From: JAJPKK01 sp963702755
Lineage (GTDB): Bacteria; Pseudomonadota; Alphaproteobacteria; Rhizobiales; Xanthobacteraceae
Direction: 5' to 3'
Assembly: GCA_963702755.1 (NCBI GenBank)
Contig: CAVPDZ010000005.1
Span: 1-64,000, forward strand
Length of the DNA stretch: 64,000 nucleotides
The notes below the pieces were generated by a model. The model did not search any database and was not told the origin of the DNA. It saw nothing but the letters and a program-made list of their open reading frames with translations. Positions 1 through 9,859 of the stretch are shown piece by piece. The translations under genes were made by a program, and so were the position numbers. Numbering within the stretch: the first letter of the stretch is position 1; each line of letters begins with the position of its first letter.

Positions 1-379
1 TGTAGATACGCCGCAGCATGGTGAGATATTCGATCAGGATGTGGGTCGTCTTCGGGTAGATGATGATCTCCATCGGGAAGATCACGTTCATTGCCCGCGG
101 CATGCCATCGGGAATGCAGGAATAGGTCGGATCGGTGCCGGGGCCGCCTTCCTCCTGGTCCTTCAGGTTGGCTTCGAAGATCGCCTGGAATTCCGGCGTC
201 AGCGGCGCGCCTTCCTTGCCGCGCGGGAGCGTCGGCACCCACTGATTGTTGACGCCCGGCGGCCGGCGCCACTGGCCGTTCCAATCGGGATATTTCGACT
301 CGTCGAACGCCTGCGCCGGCACAAGGCCGAACGCGAGCGCCGCGATCGCCAACGAGCCGATCGAACACCAAAACCGCAT
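1..379 (-). CDS. Secreted protein of unknown function, C-terminus beyond window edge
   Basis: Reading on the minus strand, a signal peptide (MRFWCSIGSL start, cleavage near PAQA-FDE) is followed by a domain clearly related to the next gene downstream in coordinate: both share DE(S/T)KYPD, a conserved KDQEEGG and a MPR(A/V)MN segment. About 126 residues are visible and the frame runs off position 1 without a stop. The ATG at 379 sits 9 bases after a GGGAG ribosome site; an alternative ATG lies at 385. I do not recognise a catalytic motif. The family occurs as periplasmic hypothetical proteins in soil alphaproteobacteria. The two copies are probably a tandem duplication. Confidence 0.7.
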   Translation of the reverse strand, partial: MRFWCSIGSLAIAALAFGLVPAQAFDESKYPDWNGQWRRPPGVNNQWVPTLPRGKEGAPLTPEFQAIFEANLKDQEEGGPGTDPTYSCIPDGMPRAMNVIFPMEIIIYPKTTHILIEYLTMLRRIY

Positions 380-521
380 TTCCATTTACTCCCGTGATTT
401 GCCGTCATGCCCGCGCTGTCGCGGTCGCGGCTTCAGCATCTCATCTGCAAGAAAAAACATGGATGGCCGGGACAAACCCGGCCACGACGCGAAAGACCAG
501 TTCGATCTGCATGAACTCGGT

Positions 522-1356
522 CTAATGTCCCGGCTGCTTGAAGTATTTCAAGTCGGGTGGTTCCTGCCCCTTCTTGGCGGGCATCAGGTAACCATTGGCG
601 CTCAGCATGTAGGGCTCGTTGCCAATCACGACGTGCTGATTGCCCTCGGCGCACACTGGACTCCAGCCACTCCGGATCGCGGTCCTTGCTACGTGCGTAT
701 TTCTTTGTGACCGTCCATGGCCGGGTCAGCGCATGGTCCATGACTGTGATCTCGTCGTAGAAGGCCATCTTGTCGGCCTTATCGAAGTAGATGCGCTCCT
801 TGATGACGGTCGCGTTGTCGCGGTGGAAAGGCGTGCCGGTCGAGTCGTAGGCGCGCGGACCACGCAGCCCGCGGGTCTCGACGAGGAGCGTGTCGTAGTT
901 GCCGTCGCCGTCGCTGTCGATCCAGCGGCCGATCGAGTAGCCGACGAAGCTCGGCTCGATTTGCTCCGGCCAGTCGCGTCCGTCGGTATAGATGCGGCGC
1001 GAATTGTGAATGTGCCCCATCAGGATTCGCGTGGCCTGCGGCGTGACCACGACTTCGAACGGCTCATAGGCGTTCATCACCCGCGGCATGCCGGGCGAGA
1101 GACACGTGAAGGTCGGGGTTTCCCCCTGGCCGCCTTCCTCCTGGTCCTTCACGTTGGCCTCGAAGATCGCGCGGTACTCGGGCGTCAGCGGTGCATCCTT
1201 GGCCAAGACCCAGCGCGGCCCGCCGCCGGTCCGCAGCCACTGGCCTTTGAAGTCCGGATATTTGGTTTCGTCGAAGGCCTGGGCGCCGACTATCGTAAGC
1301 AGGAGCGCGACGGCGGTCGTTGGCGCGAGCAAACCGCTGCGGCGGTAAGACGGCAT
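522..1356 (-). CDS. Secreted protein of unknown function, paralogue of its neighbour, frameshifted
   Basis: Starts at ATG 1356 (MPSYRRSGLL), with a signal peptide ending near AQA-FDE. The mature part carries KYPDFKGQW, KDQEEGG, a D-G-D-G-N-Y-D segment and an ALTRPWTV segment. After DPEWLE (near 660) the frame must shift by one base: the shifted frame continues with CAEGNQHVVIGNEPYMLS and ends KYFKQPGH with stop at 522, which looks like the true C-terminus. The unshifted frame gives arginine-rich nonsense to 433. Length with correction is about 277 residues. Function unknown. It is a tandem paralogue of the partial gene at 1-379 and diverges from the binding protein at 1632. Confidence 0.65.
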
Positions 1357-1631
1357 TTCCTTGTCCTCCCAAGAGTCTATGCGAAGTATATCAGGGCCGA
1401 CGCGCGGCGCGGAAGGGCTGAGGAACGGCTGGACACTGTTCTGGACGCTGACGGTTTGAGGGTGCGCAAAAAGTGCAAGAAAAGACCATTGGATGCTTCC
1501 TGCCGGCGCGCAAACCGCGGAAGAGCGCGTTCCGCTCGTTTGTCCAAGCGTCGCAGCGACTTGTCAAATCATCCTGCGCTACACTGGCAGCAGTCGCATG
1601 AAGTTCAGCTGGAAGATGAAGGAGAACTCGG

Positions 1632-2618
1632 ATGGACTTAGCGCCGCGTCACCAACGTAAATGTCGGGTGGTGCTAGCGTCGATCCTGGTGACCATCGCG
1701 GTCGCAGCCGCGCCCTTCGTCGCGCAGGCGGATGAGACCTTGAAGCTTGCCGTCGGCGCGCCCAACAACTGGGACAGCGGGCTTCCCGATATCGGCAAGC
1801 GCGCCGGCATTTTCCAGAAGCACGGCCTCGACCTCGATATCCTCTACACCAATGGTGGCGGCGAGACGCTGCAGGCCGTGATCTCGGGCAGCGTCGATAT
1901 CGGTGTTGCGACCGGCACCGCAAGCGTGCTGGGCGCATTTGCGAAGGGTGCACCGGTGCGCATCATCCTGGCGGGTACCACCGGCGCGAGCGACCTCTAC
2001 TGGTATGTGCCGGCCGGTTCGCCGGTGCGCAGCTTCAGCGACACTGCCGGCAAGACGATCGGCTATTCCACGACCGGCGCGTCGACTCACATCACGTTGC
2101 TTGCGCTCATCAAACACTTCGGCGTTGCGGCGAGGCCGGTATCGACCGGAGCGGCTGCCGTTACGATGGCGCAGGCCATGTCGGGACAAGTCGATGTCGG
2201 CTGGGCGTCGCCGCCGTTCGGTCTCGATGCCCTCGAGGACGGCCGGATCCGCCTGATCGCGCGCGGCAGCGATGCGCCCTCGACGCACGACGAGACGGTG
2301 CGCGTCCACATCGCCAACGCCGGCGCACTGGCGCGGCGGGCGGACGCTATTGCTCGTTTCGTCGCAGCTTATCGCGAGACTTGGGAGTGGTTGTACCGTG
2401 ATCCTGACGGCGTGAAGATTTACGCCGCATACGGCAAGGTGTCGGAGCGGCTGGCCGCGCGCATTCGCGACGAGTTTCTGCCTAAGGCTGCAGTCGCGCC
2501 GGACCATGTTGCCGGCATCGACAGGCTTATGAGCGATGCGATCGCCTACAAATTCCTCGTTGCACCGTTGACGAAGGACCAACTTGCAGAACTCATCCGC
2601 ACGCCGCAGCCGCCGTGA
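1632..2618 (+). CDS. NMT1/THI5-like ABC transporter substrate-binding protein
   Basis: A 328-residue periplasmic binding protein of the type used by sulfonate, taurine, nitrate and pyrimidine importers. A signal peptide ends at about residue 32 (AQA-DETLK). It is followed by the family pattern: LAVGAPNNWDSG, a KHGLDLDI strand, an AVISGSVDIGVATGT hinge, and a C-terminal helical lobe. A GGAG site lies 7 bases before ATG 1632. No ATPase or permease gene adjoins, so it is an orphan or works with a distant transporter. The next gene is a PQQ dehydrogenase, and co-transcription is possible (about 100 bases apart). The ligand cannot be read from the sequence. Confidence 0.85.
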   Translation: MDLAPRHQRKCRVVLASILVTIAVAAAPFVAQADETLKLAVGAPNNWDSGLPDIGKRAGIFQKHGLDLDILYTNGGGETLQAVISGSVDIGVATGTASVLGAFAKGAPVRIILAGTTGASDLYWYVPAGSPVRSFSDTAGKTIGYSTTGASTHITLLALIKHFGVAARPVSTGAAAVTMAQAMSGQVDVGWASPPFGLDALEDGRIRLIARGSDAPSTHDETVRVHIANAGALARRADAIARFVAAYRETWEWLYRDPDGVKIYAAYGKVSERLAARIRDEFLPKAAVAPDHVAGIDRLMSDAIAYKFLVAPLTKDQLAELIRTPQPP

Positions 2619-2718
2619 TGCACCAAAATCGCGATGCCGGTATGCCAGCGGCCCGCTCGACCTCGCCGCCTGCGACATGCATCTTGGCGCTCGCAAAAAT
2701 AATCTCGGGAGGACGGCC

Positions 2719-4428
2719 ATGCGTTCCACGCGCGCTTCGATGCTTGCTTCTTTGCTGATGACGGTTGCGGCGCCGGCCTGGGCCGCTGACGTGACCGCGG
2801 ACCGGCTCGCCAAGGCTGCGAACGAACCGCAGAACTGGCTCATGAACCACGGCACCTATGATGCCCATCGTTACTCAGGCCTCGACCGGATCAACAAATC
2901 CAACGTCAAAGGGCTGAAGCTCGCTTACGCGGTTGCGATCGGCGGCACTTCGACCAACGAAAATCTGGAGGCAACGCCGCTTGCGGAAGATGGCTTCCTC
3001 TACGTCGTCGATCTCTGGGGCGTGCTCTACAAGATCGATGGCCGATCGGGCGACGTCGGGCGGATCGTGTGGCGGATGGACCCCGGCCAGGAAAATGTCC
3101 CGCTTGCCAATCGCGGCGCGGCGCTGTGGGGCAATCTCGTCATCAGCGTCGCCAACTTCCCGGCGCGCGTGATCGCCACCAACAAAGAAACCGGCAAGGT
3201 GGTCTGGGAAGCGAATCTCGCCGACGGCCAGCCCGATCTTCAGCTCACGGCGGCGCCGCTCGCGGTGAAGGACAAGATCGTGGTGGGCGCGTCGGGCGGC
3301 GATCGCGGCACGCGCGATTTCATCGTCGGGCTTGATGCCGCGAGTGGAAAGCAGCTGTGGCGCAAGTACGTCGTCCCTGCGCCCGGCGAGCCTGGCGCGG
3401 AGACCTGGAAGGGCGACACCAACGCGTGGCGCACCGGTGGCGGCGCCATGTGGGTGACGGGTTCTTACGACGTCGGCACCAACCAGGTGCTGTGGGGGAC
3501 CGGCAATCCGGTGCCGATGTACAACCCGTTCTATCGGCCCGGCGATAACCTTTATACCGACAGCCTGATCTCCTGGAATCCCGACAGCGGCGCGATGAAC
3601 TGGTACCACCAGTATGTCCCCGGCGACATGTGGGACTACGACGCGGCCGGCTCGCACATCCTGGTCGACGGCGAGATCGCCGGCCAGACCCATCGGCTGG
3701 TGGTGCATTCGCAGCGCAACGGCTTCCTCTATGCGTTCGAGCGCGCGAGCGGTCAGCCGCTGCTGGCGAAGCCCTATATGGAGCCGATCACCTGGACCCG
3801 CGGCATCGATCAGAAGACCGGGCTTCCGGTCGATTACGATCCGAAGCGCGACATCCAGGTCTACTCCGGCCTGCAGAATCAGACGCCGTCCGATCGCACC
3901 AAGAAGCTGTGCCCGTCTCATGACGGCGGCAACAATTTCTGGTCAGCGTCCTACAGCCCCAAGACGAAGCTGATGTACATCCCGTCGCGCTCGAATTGCG
4001 ACGAGGTGACATTGACCCCGGACGCCGGCAAGAACCCCAACGGTTTCTTCACGGGCGGCGCCTTCAAATACACGACGCGCAATGAATCCGACATCATCGC
4101 CGCCGATCCGCTGACCGGCGAGGTCCGCAAGCGGCTGCACATCCCCTATGCCAACAACAGCTCGGCGTTGACGACGGCGGGTGGGCTTGTCTTCGCGGCC
4201 TTCACCGACGGCACGATTGCCGCATATGACGACGGCACCTTGGAGCAGCTGTGGAAGGTCAATATGGGTACCGGCTTCAACGCGGCTCCGATGACCTTTG
4301 AGGCCGGCGGCAAGCAATATGTCGCGATCCTCTCGGGGCTCAGCCGCAACGGGCGCAACATCAACTCGCTCACGCCCGAACTGCGCGACATGCGCAATCA
4401 GACGATGCTGTTCGTCTTCGGCCTCTAA
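2719..4428 (+). CDS. Periplasmic PQQ-dependent alcohol dehydrogenase, XoxF-like metal motif
   Basis: A 569-residue type I quinoprotein that oxidises an alcohol in the periplasm with pyrroloquinoline quinone. ATG 2719 is preceded by GGGAGG and opens a signal peptide (cleavage near AWA-ADV); upstream in-frame codons lack signal-peptide character. Eight-blade propeller features include repeated G-K-V-V-W and GSGKQLW-type blade ends, RPGDNLYTDS, and PGDMWDYDAAG. The catalytic Asp is 306, and Asp308 two residues later gives the D-Y-D pattern of lanthanide-dependent XoxF/ExaF enzymes, where calcium MxaF has Ala. There is no CxxCH haem motif, so electrons must leave via a separate cytochrome. No cytochrome c or PQQ synthesis gene is nearby. 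Substrate is inferred only at family level. Confidence 0.88.
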   Translation: MRSTRASMLASLLMTVAAPAWAADVTADRLAKAANEPQNWLMNHGTYDAHRYSGLDRINKSNVKGLKLAYAVAIGGTSTNENLEATPLAEDGFLYVVDLWGVLYKIDGRSGDVGRIVWRMDPGQENVPLANRGAALWGNLVISVANFPARVIATNKETGKVVWEANLADGQPDLQLTAAPLAVKDKIVVGASGGDRGTRDFIVGLDAASGKQLWRKYVVPAPGEPGAETWKGDTNAWRTGGGAMWVTGSYDVGTNQVLWGTGNPVPMYNPFYRPGDNLYTDSLISWNPDSGAMNWYHQYVPGDMWDYDAAGSHILVDGEIAGQTHRLVVHSQRNGFLYAFERASGQPLLAKPYMEPITWTRGIDQKTGLPVDYDPKRDIQVYSGLQNQTPSDRTKKLCPSHDGGNNFWSASYSPKTKLMYIPSRSNCDEVTLTPDAGKNPNGFFTGGAFKYTTRNESDIIAADPLTGEVRKRLHIPYANNSSALTTAGGLVFAAFTDGTIAAYDDGTLEQLWKVNMGTGFNAAPMTFEAGGKQYVAILSGLSRNGRNINSLTPELRDMRNQTMLFVFGL

Positions 4429-4548
4429 GCCGATCGCTCACTGGCGAGGTGAGCTGGCAATTCTGCTCATAGCAGTGGCGCGGGTTCCCCGCGCCGCTTG
4501 CGTCGCGCGCGGGAGCCGGTGCATATCCGGCCGCGAAGGAGCCCGCGC

Positions 4549-5906
4549 ATGTCTCACGTTTTCATTAAAGGCGGTTGCGTCGTCACGATGGACGATCGCC
4601 TTGGCGATCTCGCCCGCGGCGATGTGTTGATCGAGGACGGCCGCATCGCTGCGATCGGCGAGGGACTGTCATCGCCGCCTGATGCCGAAACAATCGACGC
4701 CGCCGGCATGATCGTGATGCCGGGCCTCGTCAATGCCCATGTGCATACCTGGCAATCGGCGCTGCGCGGCATCGCCGGCGACTGGACCGTTGCGCAGTAC
4801 ATGCAGGCCATGCATCGCGGCCTCGCGACGCTTTATCGTCCGCAGGACATCTACATCGCGAACCTGATGGGCGCGCTCAATCAGATCAACGCCGGCGTCA
4901 CGACGATGGTCGATTGGTGCCACAACAATCCGACCCCGGATCACACCGATGCCGCCATCAAGGGTCTGGCCGATGCGGGCATCCGCGCGCTGTTCCTCCA
5001 CGGCTCGCCGAAGCCCAACCCAAAACCGGGACAGAAGCATTTCAGTGAAATTCCGATGCCGCGAAACGAAGTCGAACGCCTCCGCAATGGGCGCTTCGCG
5101 GCAGAAGGCCTCCTCACGTTCGGGCTTGCCATCCTCGGTCCGTACTACTCGGTCTGGGAGGTGACGCGCGCCGACGTCGCGCTCGCCAACGAGCTTGATC
5201 TTGTCTGCAGCATGCATGTGGGTGGCGGCGTACCGATGGTCGCAGACGGATTCGAACGCCTCGCGCAGAGGACCTGATCGCGGAAAATCTCAATGTGGTG
5301 CATGGCAATGACATTGCGCCCGAGGTCGTCGGCCTGATCGTCGAGCGCGGCGGCCAATTTACTGTCACCGCTGAAGTCGAATTGCAGATGGGCTACGGCG
5401 ATCCGCTCACGGGGGTGCTGCGCGGCCTCGGATCGCCGATGTCGATCGGCACCGATGTGGAGCCTGCCGCGCGCGGCGATATGTTCACCGCCATGCGGGT
5501 GACGCTCCAGCATGAACGCAACCGATCCATCACTGAAACACTGGCGCGCACAGGCAAACGGCCAGAGCAGACGCCGGTCACCTGCCGCGATGCGCTCGCG
5601 TGGGCGACCATTAACGGGGCGCGGATGGCGCGGCTCGACCGTGTCACGGGCTCGCTGTCGCCCGGCAAGGCGGCCGATATCGTGCTGCTGCGCGCCGACG
5701 ACATCAGCATGTTTCCGGTGCGCGATCCCGTCGGTTCAATCGTGATGCAAGGTGGGGTCGCGGTTGTCGACACGGTGCTCATCGCCGGGCGGGCGATGAA
5801 GCGGCACGGCAAGCTGCTTCATCCCGGCCTCGCCGATCTCAAGGATGCGCTGCGCCGCTCGGGCGACCGCATCCTTGCCGATTTCGGCTACCAGGCGAGC
5901 GCGTGA
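4549..5906 (+). CDS. Amidohydrolase (cytosine/SAH-deaminase-like, ATZ/TRZ family), frameshifted
   Basis: A zinc-type amidohydrolase of about 450 residues. The N-terminal part (start ATG 4549 after GGAG) has VMPGLVNAHVHTW, where the HxH pair binds metal, and continues to SMHVGGGVP. A base appears missing near 5265: the original frame stops at 5276, while the next frame carries on with EDLIAENLNVVHGND, GTDVEPAARGD (third His and metal Asp) and a normal C-terminal beta-sandwich end (GSLSPGKAADIVLLR). Relatives deaminate or dechlorinate N-heterocycles such as triazines, guanine or adenosine derivatives. A paralogue with an export signal is at 37021. The split is more likely a sequencing error than decay. 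Confidence 0.75.
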
Positions 5907-5909
5907 TCG

Positions 5910-7193
5910 CTACTTCTTGATGTCGGAATAAGGGTACTTGAGCTCACCCGATTTGAACTCCGGCGGGAACAGGATCACCTGCTTGCCGACTTCGCGGAAC
6001 TGGTTCACGTCGTTGCCGACGACGCCCTGATACTGGACGAACAGCACCCGCTCCTTTTCCCACTCGCCATTGGCGGCGAACTTCACGTCGCCGACGATGG
6101 TCTTGAACGCGGTGTGGTGGATGTAGTCGGCGATCTTGCCCTGGTCGAGACTGCCGACCTTGGTGATCGCTTCGGCGAGAATCTGCATCTCCGAATAGGC
6201 GTAGGGAGGCAGGTAGTAGCCCAGCGGATCGATGCCCTGGGCCGCCGCCTTTTCCTGGTAGCGCTTGAGGAACTCATCGATGCCGGGGAACTTCATGGTC
6301 GGCTCGGGCACGTAAACGTCATAGGCGACGATGCCGTTGAGCAGCGGCCCGAGCTGCGCCTTGATGGGCGTGAACGCGAGCCCGATCATTCCGCCGCCGA
6401 ACATCTTCGGCTTCAGCCCGACTTCGTTGGCGGCACGCACGATGCCGACCGAGTCCGGCGGATACGACGCGACGAACACGACATCCGGGTTGGTCGCCTG
6501 GATGGCACGGACGATCGGCGTATAGTCCGTCGTGGTCGGGGGATAGCTGCGGTCGTAGACGACTTTGAGCCCGAGCTGCTTCACCGTCTCGCGAGCGCCC
6601 AGGATGACGTTCTGCGCGTATTCGGCGTTGGCGGCGACGAGCGCGATCGTCTGCGGCTTCGGGTTCATGGTCATCGCGACTTCAAGGAAGCCGCGCGACG
6701 GCCCGAGTTTGGTCTCGACGCCGTTCGGCAGGATCTGGAAGTAGCGGTCGTACTTGAAGTCGTCGTTCACCCCGGTCCCGAACAGCGCCATGAACAAAAG
6801 CTTGCGCTGCATCACGATGGGCATCGCCGGTGCGATCTGGTTGGTCGCATAGGACGAGATGACGAAGTCCACCTTGTCGACGTCGAGGAGCTTCGTATAG
6901 ATCGCCGGCACCAACGCCGGATTGCTCTGGTCGTCGTAATTGATGAGCTGGATCGGCCGGCCCAGCAGGCCGCCCTTGGCGTTGACGTCATCGCGCCAGA
7001 TCTCGAGGGCGAGCAGCGCGCTCTTGCCGCCGCCGGCGAGGCCACCCGTCGAGGACATCGAGAATCCGATCTTGATCGGGTCGGCCGCTTGCACCGGAGC
7101 GGACGGCAGAACGGCAGCAGCAATTGCCAGCGGCGCAAGCCACAGCGCGGCGCGGCCAAAACCGCGGCGCGAAAACGCAAACGAACGGGACAT
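5910..7193 (-). CDS. LivK-type ABC transporter substrate-binding protein
   Basis: A 427-residue type I periplasmic binding protein of the branched-chain amino acid/amide/urea class. The N-terminus SRRGFGRAALWLAPL has twin arginines before a hydrophobic stretch, so export could be Tat or Sec; cleavage is near VQA-ADPIKIG. Family hallmarks are IKIGFSMSSTGG, a GGLLGRPIQLINYDDQ strand and conserved Rossmann-like lobes (KPQTIALVAANAEYA, DVVFVASYPPDS). It is convergent with the amidohydrolase at 4549, ending 3 bases from it. No permease or ATPase genes adjoin. Its ligand is unknown, but amides or aromatic acids are common for such orphans. Confidence 0.88.
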   Translation of the reverse strand: MSRSFAFSRRGFGRAALWLAPLAIAAAVLPSAPVQAADPIKIGFSMSSTGGLAGGGKSALLALEIWRDDVNAKGGLLGRPIQLINYDDQSNPALVPAIYTKLLDVDKVDFVISSYATNQIAPAMPIVMQRKLLFMALFGTGVNDDFKYDRYFQILPNGVETKLGPSRGFLEVAMTMNPKPQTIALVAANAEYAQNVILGARETVKQLGLKVVYDRSYPPTTTDYTPIVRAIQATNPDVVFVASYPPDSVGIVRAANEVGLKPKMFGGGMIGLAFTPIKAQLGPLLNGIVAYDVYVPEPTMKFPGIDEFLKRYQEKAAAQGIDPLGYYLPPYAYSEMQILAEAITKVGSLDQGKIADYIHHTAFKTIVGDVKFAANGEWEKERVLFVQYQGVVGNDVNQFREVGKQVILFPPEFKSGELKYPYSDIKK

Positions 7194-7432
7194 TCATCTC
7201 CTCCCTTGGAGTATTGGTTCTTTCCGTGAGCCGGTTGATATCAGACTAAGGGGCTTTTGGGAGTAATTCTTTGAATCAGGGCGACGATCTGCCGCCGTGG
7301 GGTCGGTCCCATCCAGACCCGTAGGGCACGCAAAAGCGGCCGCTGAGTGTGATTTCGCACGGCAGCAGGTCCGCGTTGCGCACCATCACCATCGTCGTCG
7401 CGAGGCGCGTACGATACGACGATTTGCGAGCC

Positions 7433-8320
7433 TTATCCTTTGGCCGCGATATAAGGCTGCGTGCGGACGAGATACTGGATAAGTCCGGTGAAACGGACCG
7501 GCTCTGCGGAGTTGTCTCCATCGGCGCGCTGCGGGTCGCGTGGTCGCGGCGGACGCCGATCGATTTCACCGTCGGGGATGTGGGACAGTTTGACGGTCGT
7601 CATCACACGATAGGCGGCAAGCGCGCCAACGGTCGCGGCGAGTTTTGCGACGGCTTGCGCTGATCTTTCTTGGTCCACGTGGGCGCCGGTGAAGAAGCCG
7701 CGCCAGTCGAGGGTCGCACTGTCCGGTCGATTGAGGATCGTTCGGGTGATGCCGGGCGCATAATCGTTCGCAGTGGCCGCCAGGTGAGCAGCGATATCGC
7801 CGACGTCGATGTGGTTCGCGCGCGCGGTGGCGTGCATCAGCGGCGGCAGCAGCACGCCGTTGCGTTGCGCGGTCGATATCACCTTGGCCCACGAGCCGCC
7901 GCCCAGCACGGCCGGCAAATAGAGAAGGCGGATCGCCAATGCCGGATGACGTTGGGCGCGGGCGCACAGCACTTTTTCCTGCAACAGCTTTCCAAACGGG
8001 TAAGGGGCCATCAGCAGGGGAGTCTTGCCGAAATTGAAGGCGCCGGCATCGAGACGGCCGAGCCCATGCAACGTCGCAAACGTCTGGAGCTGGATAAATC
8101 GTTTCGCCCGCGAGCCGACCGTTGCAAGGACATCGGCGGTGTAGCGCGCGTTTTCCGCGGGACTGTCATGGACGTTGGCGCAATGAATGAAGGTGTCGGC
8201 GACGTCGCGACCATCGCGAAATGCACGATAATCGGCAACCGCGAGACCGCGCGCCGTGAATGCCGCGGCGAGATGGCCGCCGATGAAGCCGCCGGCGCCG
8301 CTGATGACCACGTCAGGCAA
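7433..8320 (-). CDS. NAD-dependent epimerase/dehydratase (extended SDR)
   Basis: A 295-residue SDR. The nucleotide-binding loop is VVISGAGGFIGG at residues 4-15, and a Y-P-F-G-K segment matches the catalytic YxxxK. I chose the TTG start at 8320: it follows a GGAG site by 7 bases, gives the beta strand directly after the start, and overlaps the stop of the GMC oxidoreductase by 8 bases, suggesting translational coupling. Longer readings upstream lie inside the other gene and are arginine-rich noise. Pairing with a GMC flavoprotein suggests joint oxidation/epimerisation of a sugar or polyol, but the substrate is not evident. C-terminal residues after about 270 are weakly conserved in character. 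Confidence 0.78.
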   Translation of the reverse strand: MPDVVISGAGGFIGGHLAAAFTARGLAVADYRAFRDGRDVADTFIHCANVHDSPAENARYTADVLATVGSRAKRFIQLQTFATLHGLGRLDAGAFNFGKTPLLMAPYPFGKLLQEKVLCARAQRHPALAIRLLYLPAVLGGGSWAKVISTAQRNGVLLPPLMHATARANHIDVGDIAAHLAATANDYAPGITRTILNRPDSATLDWRGFFTGAHVDQERSAQAVAKLAATVGALAAYRVMTTVKLSHIPDGEIDRRPPRPRDPQRADGDNSAEPVRFTGLIQYLVRTQPYIAAKG

Positions 8321-9657
8321 GGACCGTCTCCGCAAGTCGAAAGGCGAGCGCCCCGATGGTGAGGCCGGTGTTGGCGCAGCCGGTGGACGGCAACAGTGAA
8401 CCGTCGCAGATGAAGAGGTTCGTCGTGCCGAAGACCCGACCGTCGCGATCGCACACGCCGGTCTCTGCCGAAATCGCCATCCGGCAGGTACCGCTGTGGT
8501 GCGCCGCCGTCTGGATCGTGTCCGGCCAATCGGCAAACACCGTGTGCCGTTCGGTGATCGGCGCGAGGTCTCCGAGCAGCCGCTCGATCGCGGCACGGGC
8601 GGCGTTGATGAAATCACTCGCCGAGTTCCCAGTCACGGCTCACGCGATTGCCGTCGGCTTCGATGCTGACGTCCTGCTGGGGCTCCTGCTCGGCGGACAT
8701 GTAGAGCGCGAAGCGCCGCGTCGGGATGTTGATGCCGGCGCGGAGCGACAACGCCTCGACGATGTCGTTGGTGTGCATCAGCAGGCGAACGTAGTTGCGC
8801 GGATCAAACGGCGCGTTGCGCAGGTCGGAGAGCACGCTCTTCACCTTGAGCGCGGTCGGACCGGCGGGTCGCAAATAGAACGCGAACTTCTGCCGCGGCG
8901 TCGCGATGACAAGCGGCAGGCGGACGCTGCCGCCAAGCCCGCGATCGAACCGGTTCCAGGCGCGGTTGAGATCGGCCCGTACCGTGATCTCGCCAACGAA
9001 GGCCGCGGGATGATCGCTATAGAACCGCCCGGCATTGCCAAAGGCGCCATCTTGGCTCGCTTGCAGGATGAGCGGGCTGCCGAGGCCACCGCCGGCGAGG
9101 ATGAATACATCTCCCGTGATCGGGTCAGCACGGCCCGTGAGATACGCGCCCCGCACAACGCCGCCATCGCCGATGGCAAGGCGTTCGACCCGTCCGACGA
9201 CGGTCGTGACCTTGCGCTCGCGCAGATGCTCGGACTCCCAGACGTTGCGCCGCCGGATCGGATAGAACAGCGGACGGCCCAGAAGTTTTTCCGGCACGCC
9301 CGCGCGTGTGAAGGTCGCTCGCACCTCGGCCGCGATGTCACGCACATGCGCGAGGCTCGTGCCCGACAACGCTTCGTGCGCGGCGGGAAGGTGCTTGCGC
9401 AACTCCGACGCCGGCAGCGGCCAGGCGCCGTAGTCATCGTCATCGAGTTCGATCAGCCCGTTGTGCCACAGGAAAGTCGTGCCGCCGAATCCTGCGCTGG
9501 CATGGGCATCGAGGCCCGCCGGGCGGCCACGGTCGACGACCGGCACCACGCGGTAGTGGTGCGATTGTTCGATAACAGTGACGCGGTGCCGAGGGGCAAG
9601 CTTGCTCGCGACGAGGCTGCCGGCGAGGCCCGCTCCGATGATCACAATGGCAGCCAT
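8313..9657 (-). CDS. GMC-family FAD oxidoreductase, frameshifted
   Basis: A flavoprotein of the glucose-methanol-choline family, about 447 residues once repaired. The start MAAIVIIGAGLAGS carries the FAD-binding GxGxxG. The middle contains FILAGGGLGSP and a flavin-linked strand. The first frame stops at 8614 just after RDWELGE. The second frame, from about 8636, supplies the C-terminal catalytic block HHSGTCRM, DGSLLP and ANTGLTIGALAFR, so one indel near 8625 splits a single gene. It oxidises an alcohol or sugar hydroxyl; the acceptor is unknown. There is no signal peptide, so it is cytoplasmic unless co-exported. The SDR at 7433 follows with overlapping stop and start. Confidence 0.78.
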
Positions 9658-9859
9658 CGTGTCGGTCCGAAATTGTGCCGGCCGAAGCCGGCGCTCGCAG
9701 CGTGCGCCTGGTCGCGACTACAACAGGATTTTATGAAAAAAGCCGTAATGGGCAGGCGATCGATGCTGCTGCCCGCACGTTCAAACACGTCGAATTTGCG
9801 CTGGCGCCCGCCGTCATCTTTATGCTTTACGATTGCTTCCTTCAATCGAACACGCTCCC

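Noticed and set aside
640..1641. 333-codon open frame on the plus strand
   Set aside because: Antisense to the secreted unknown protein at 522-1356, no recognisable domain.
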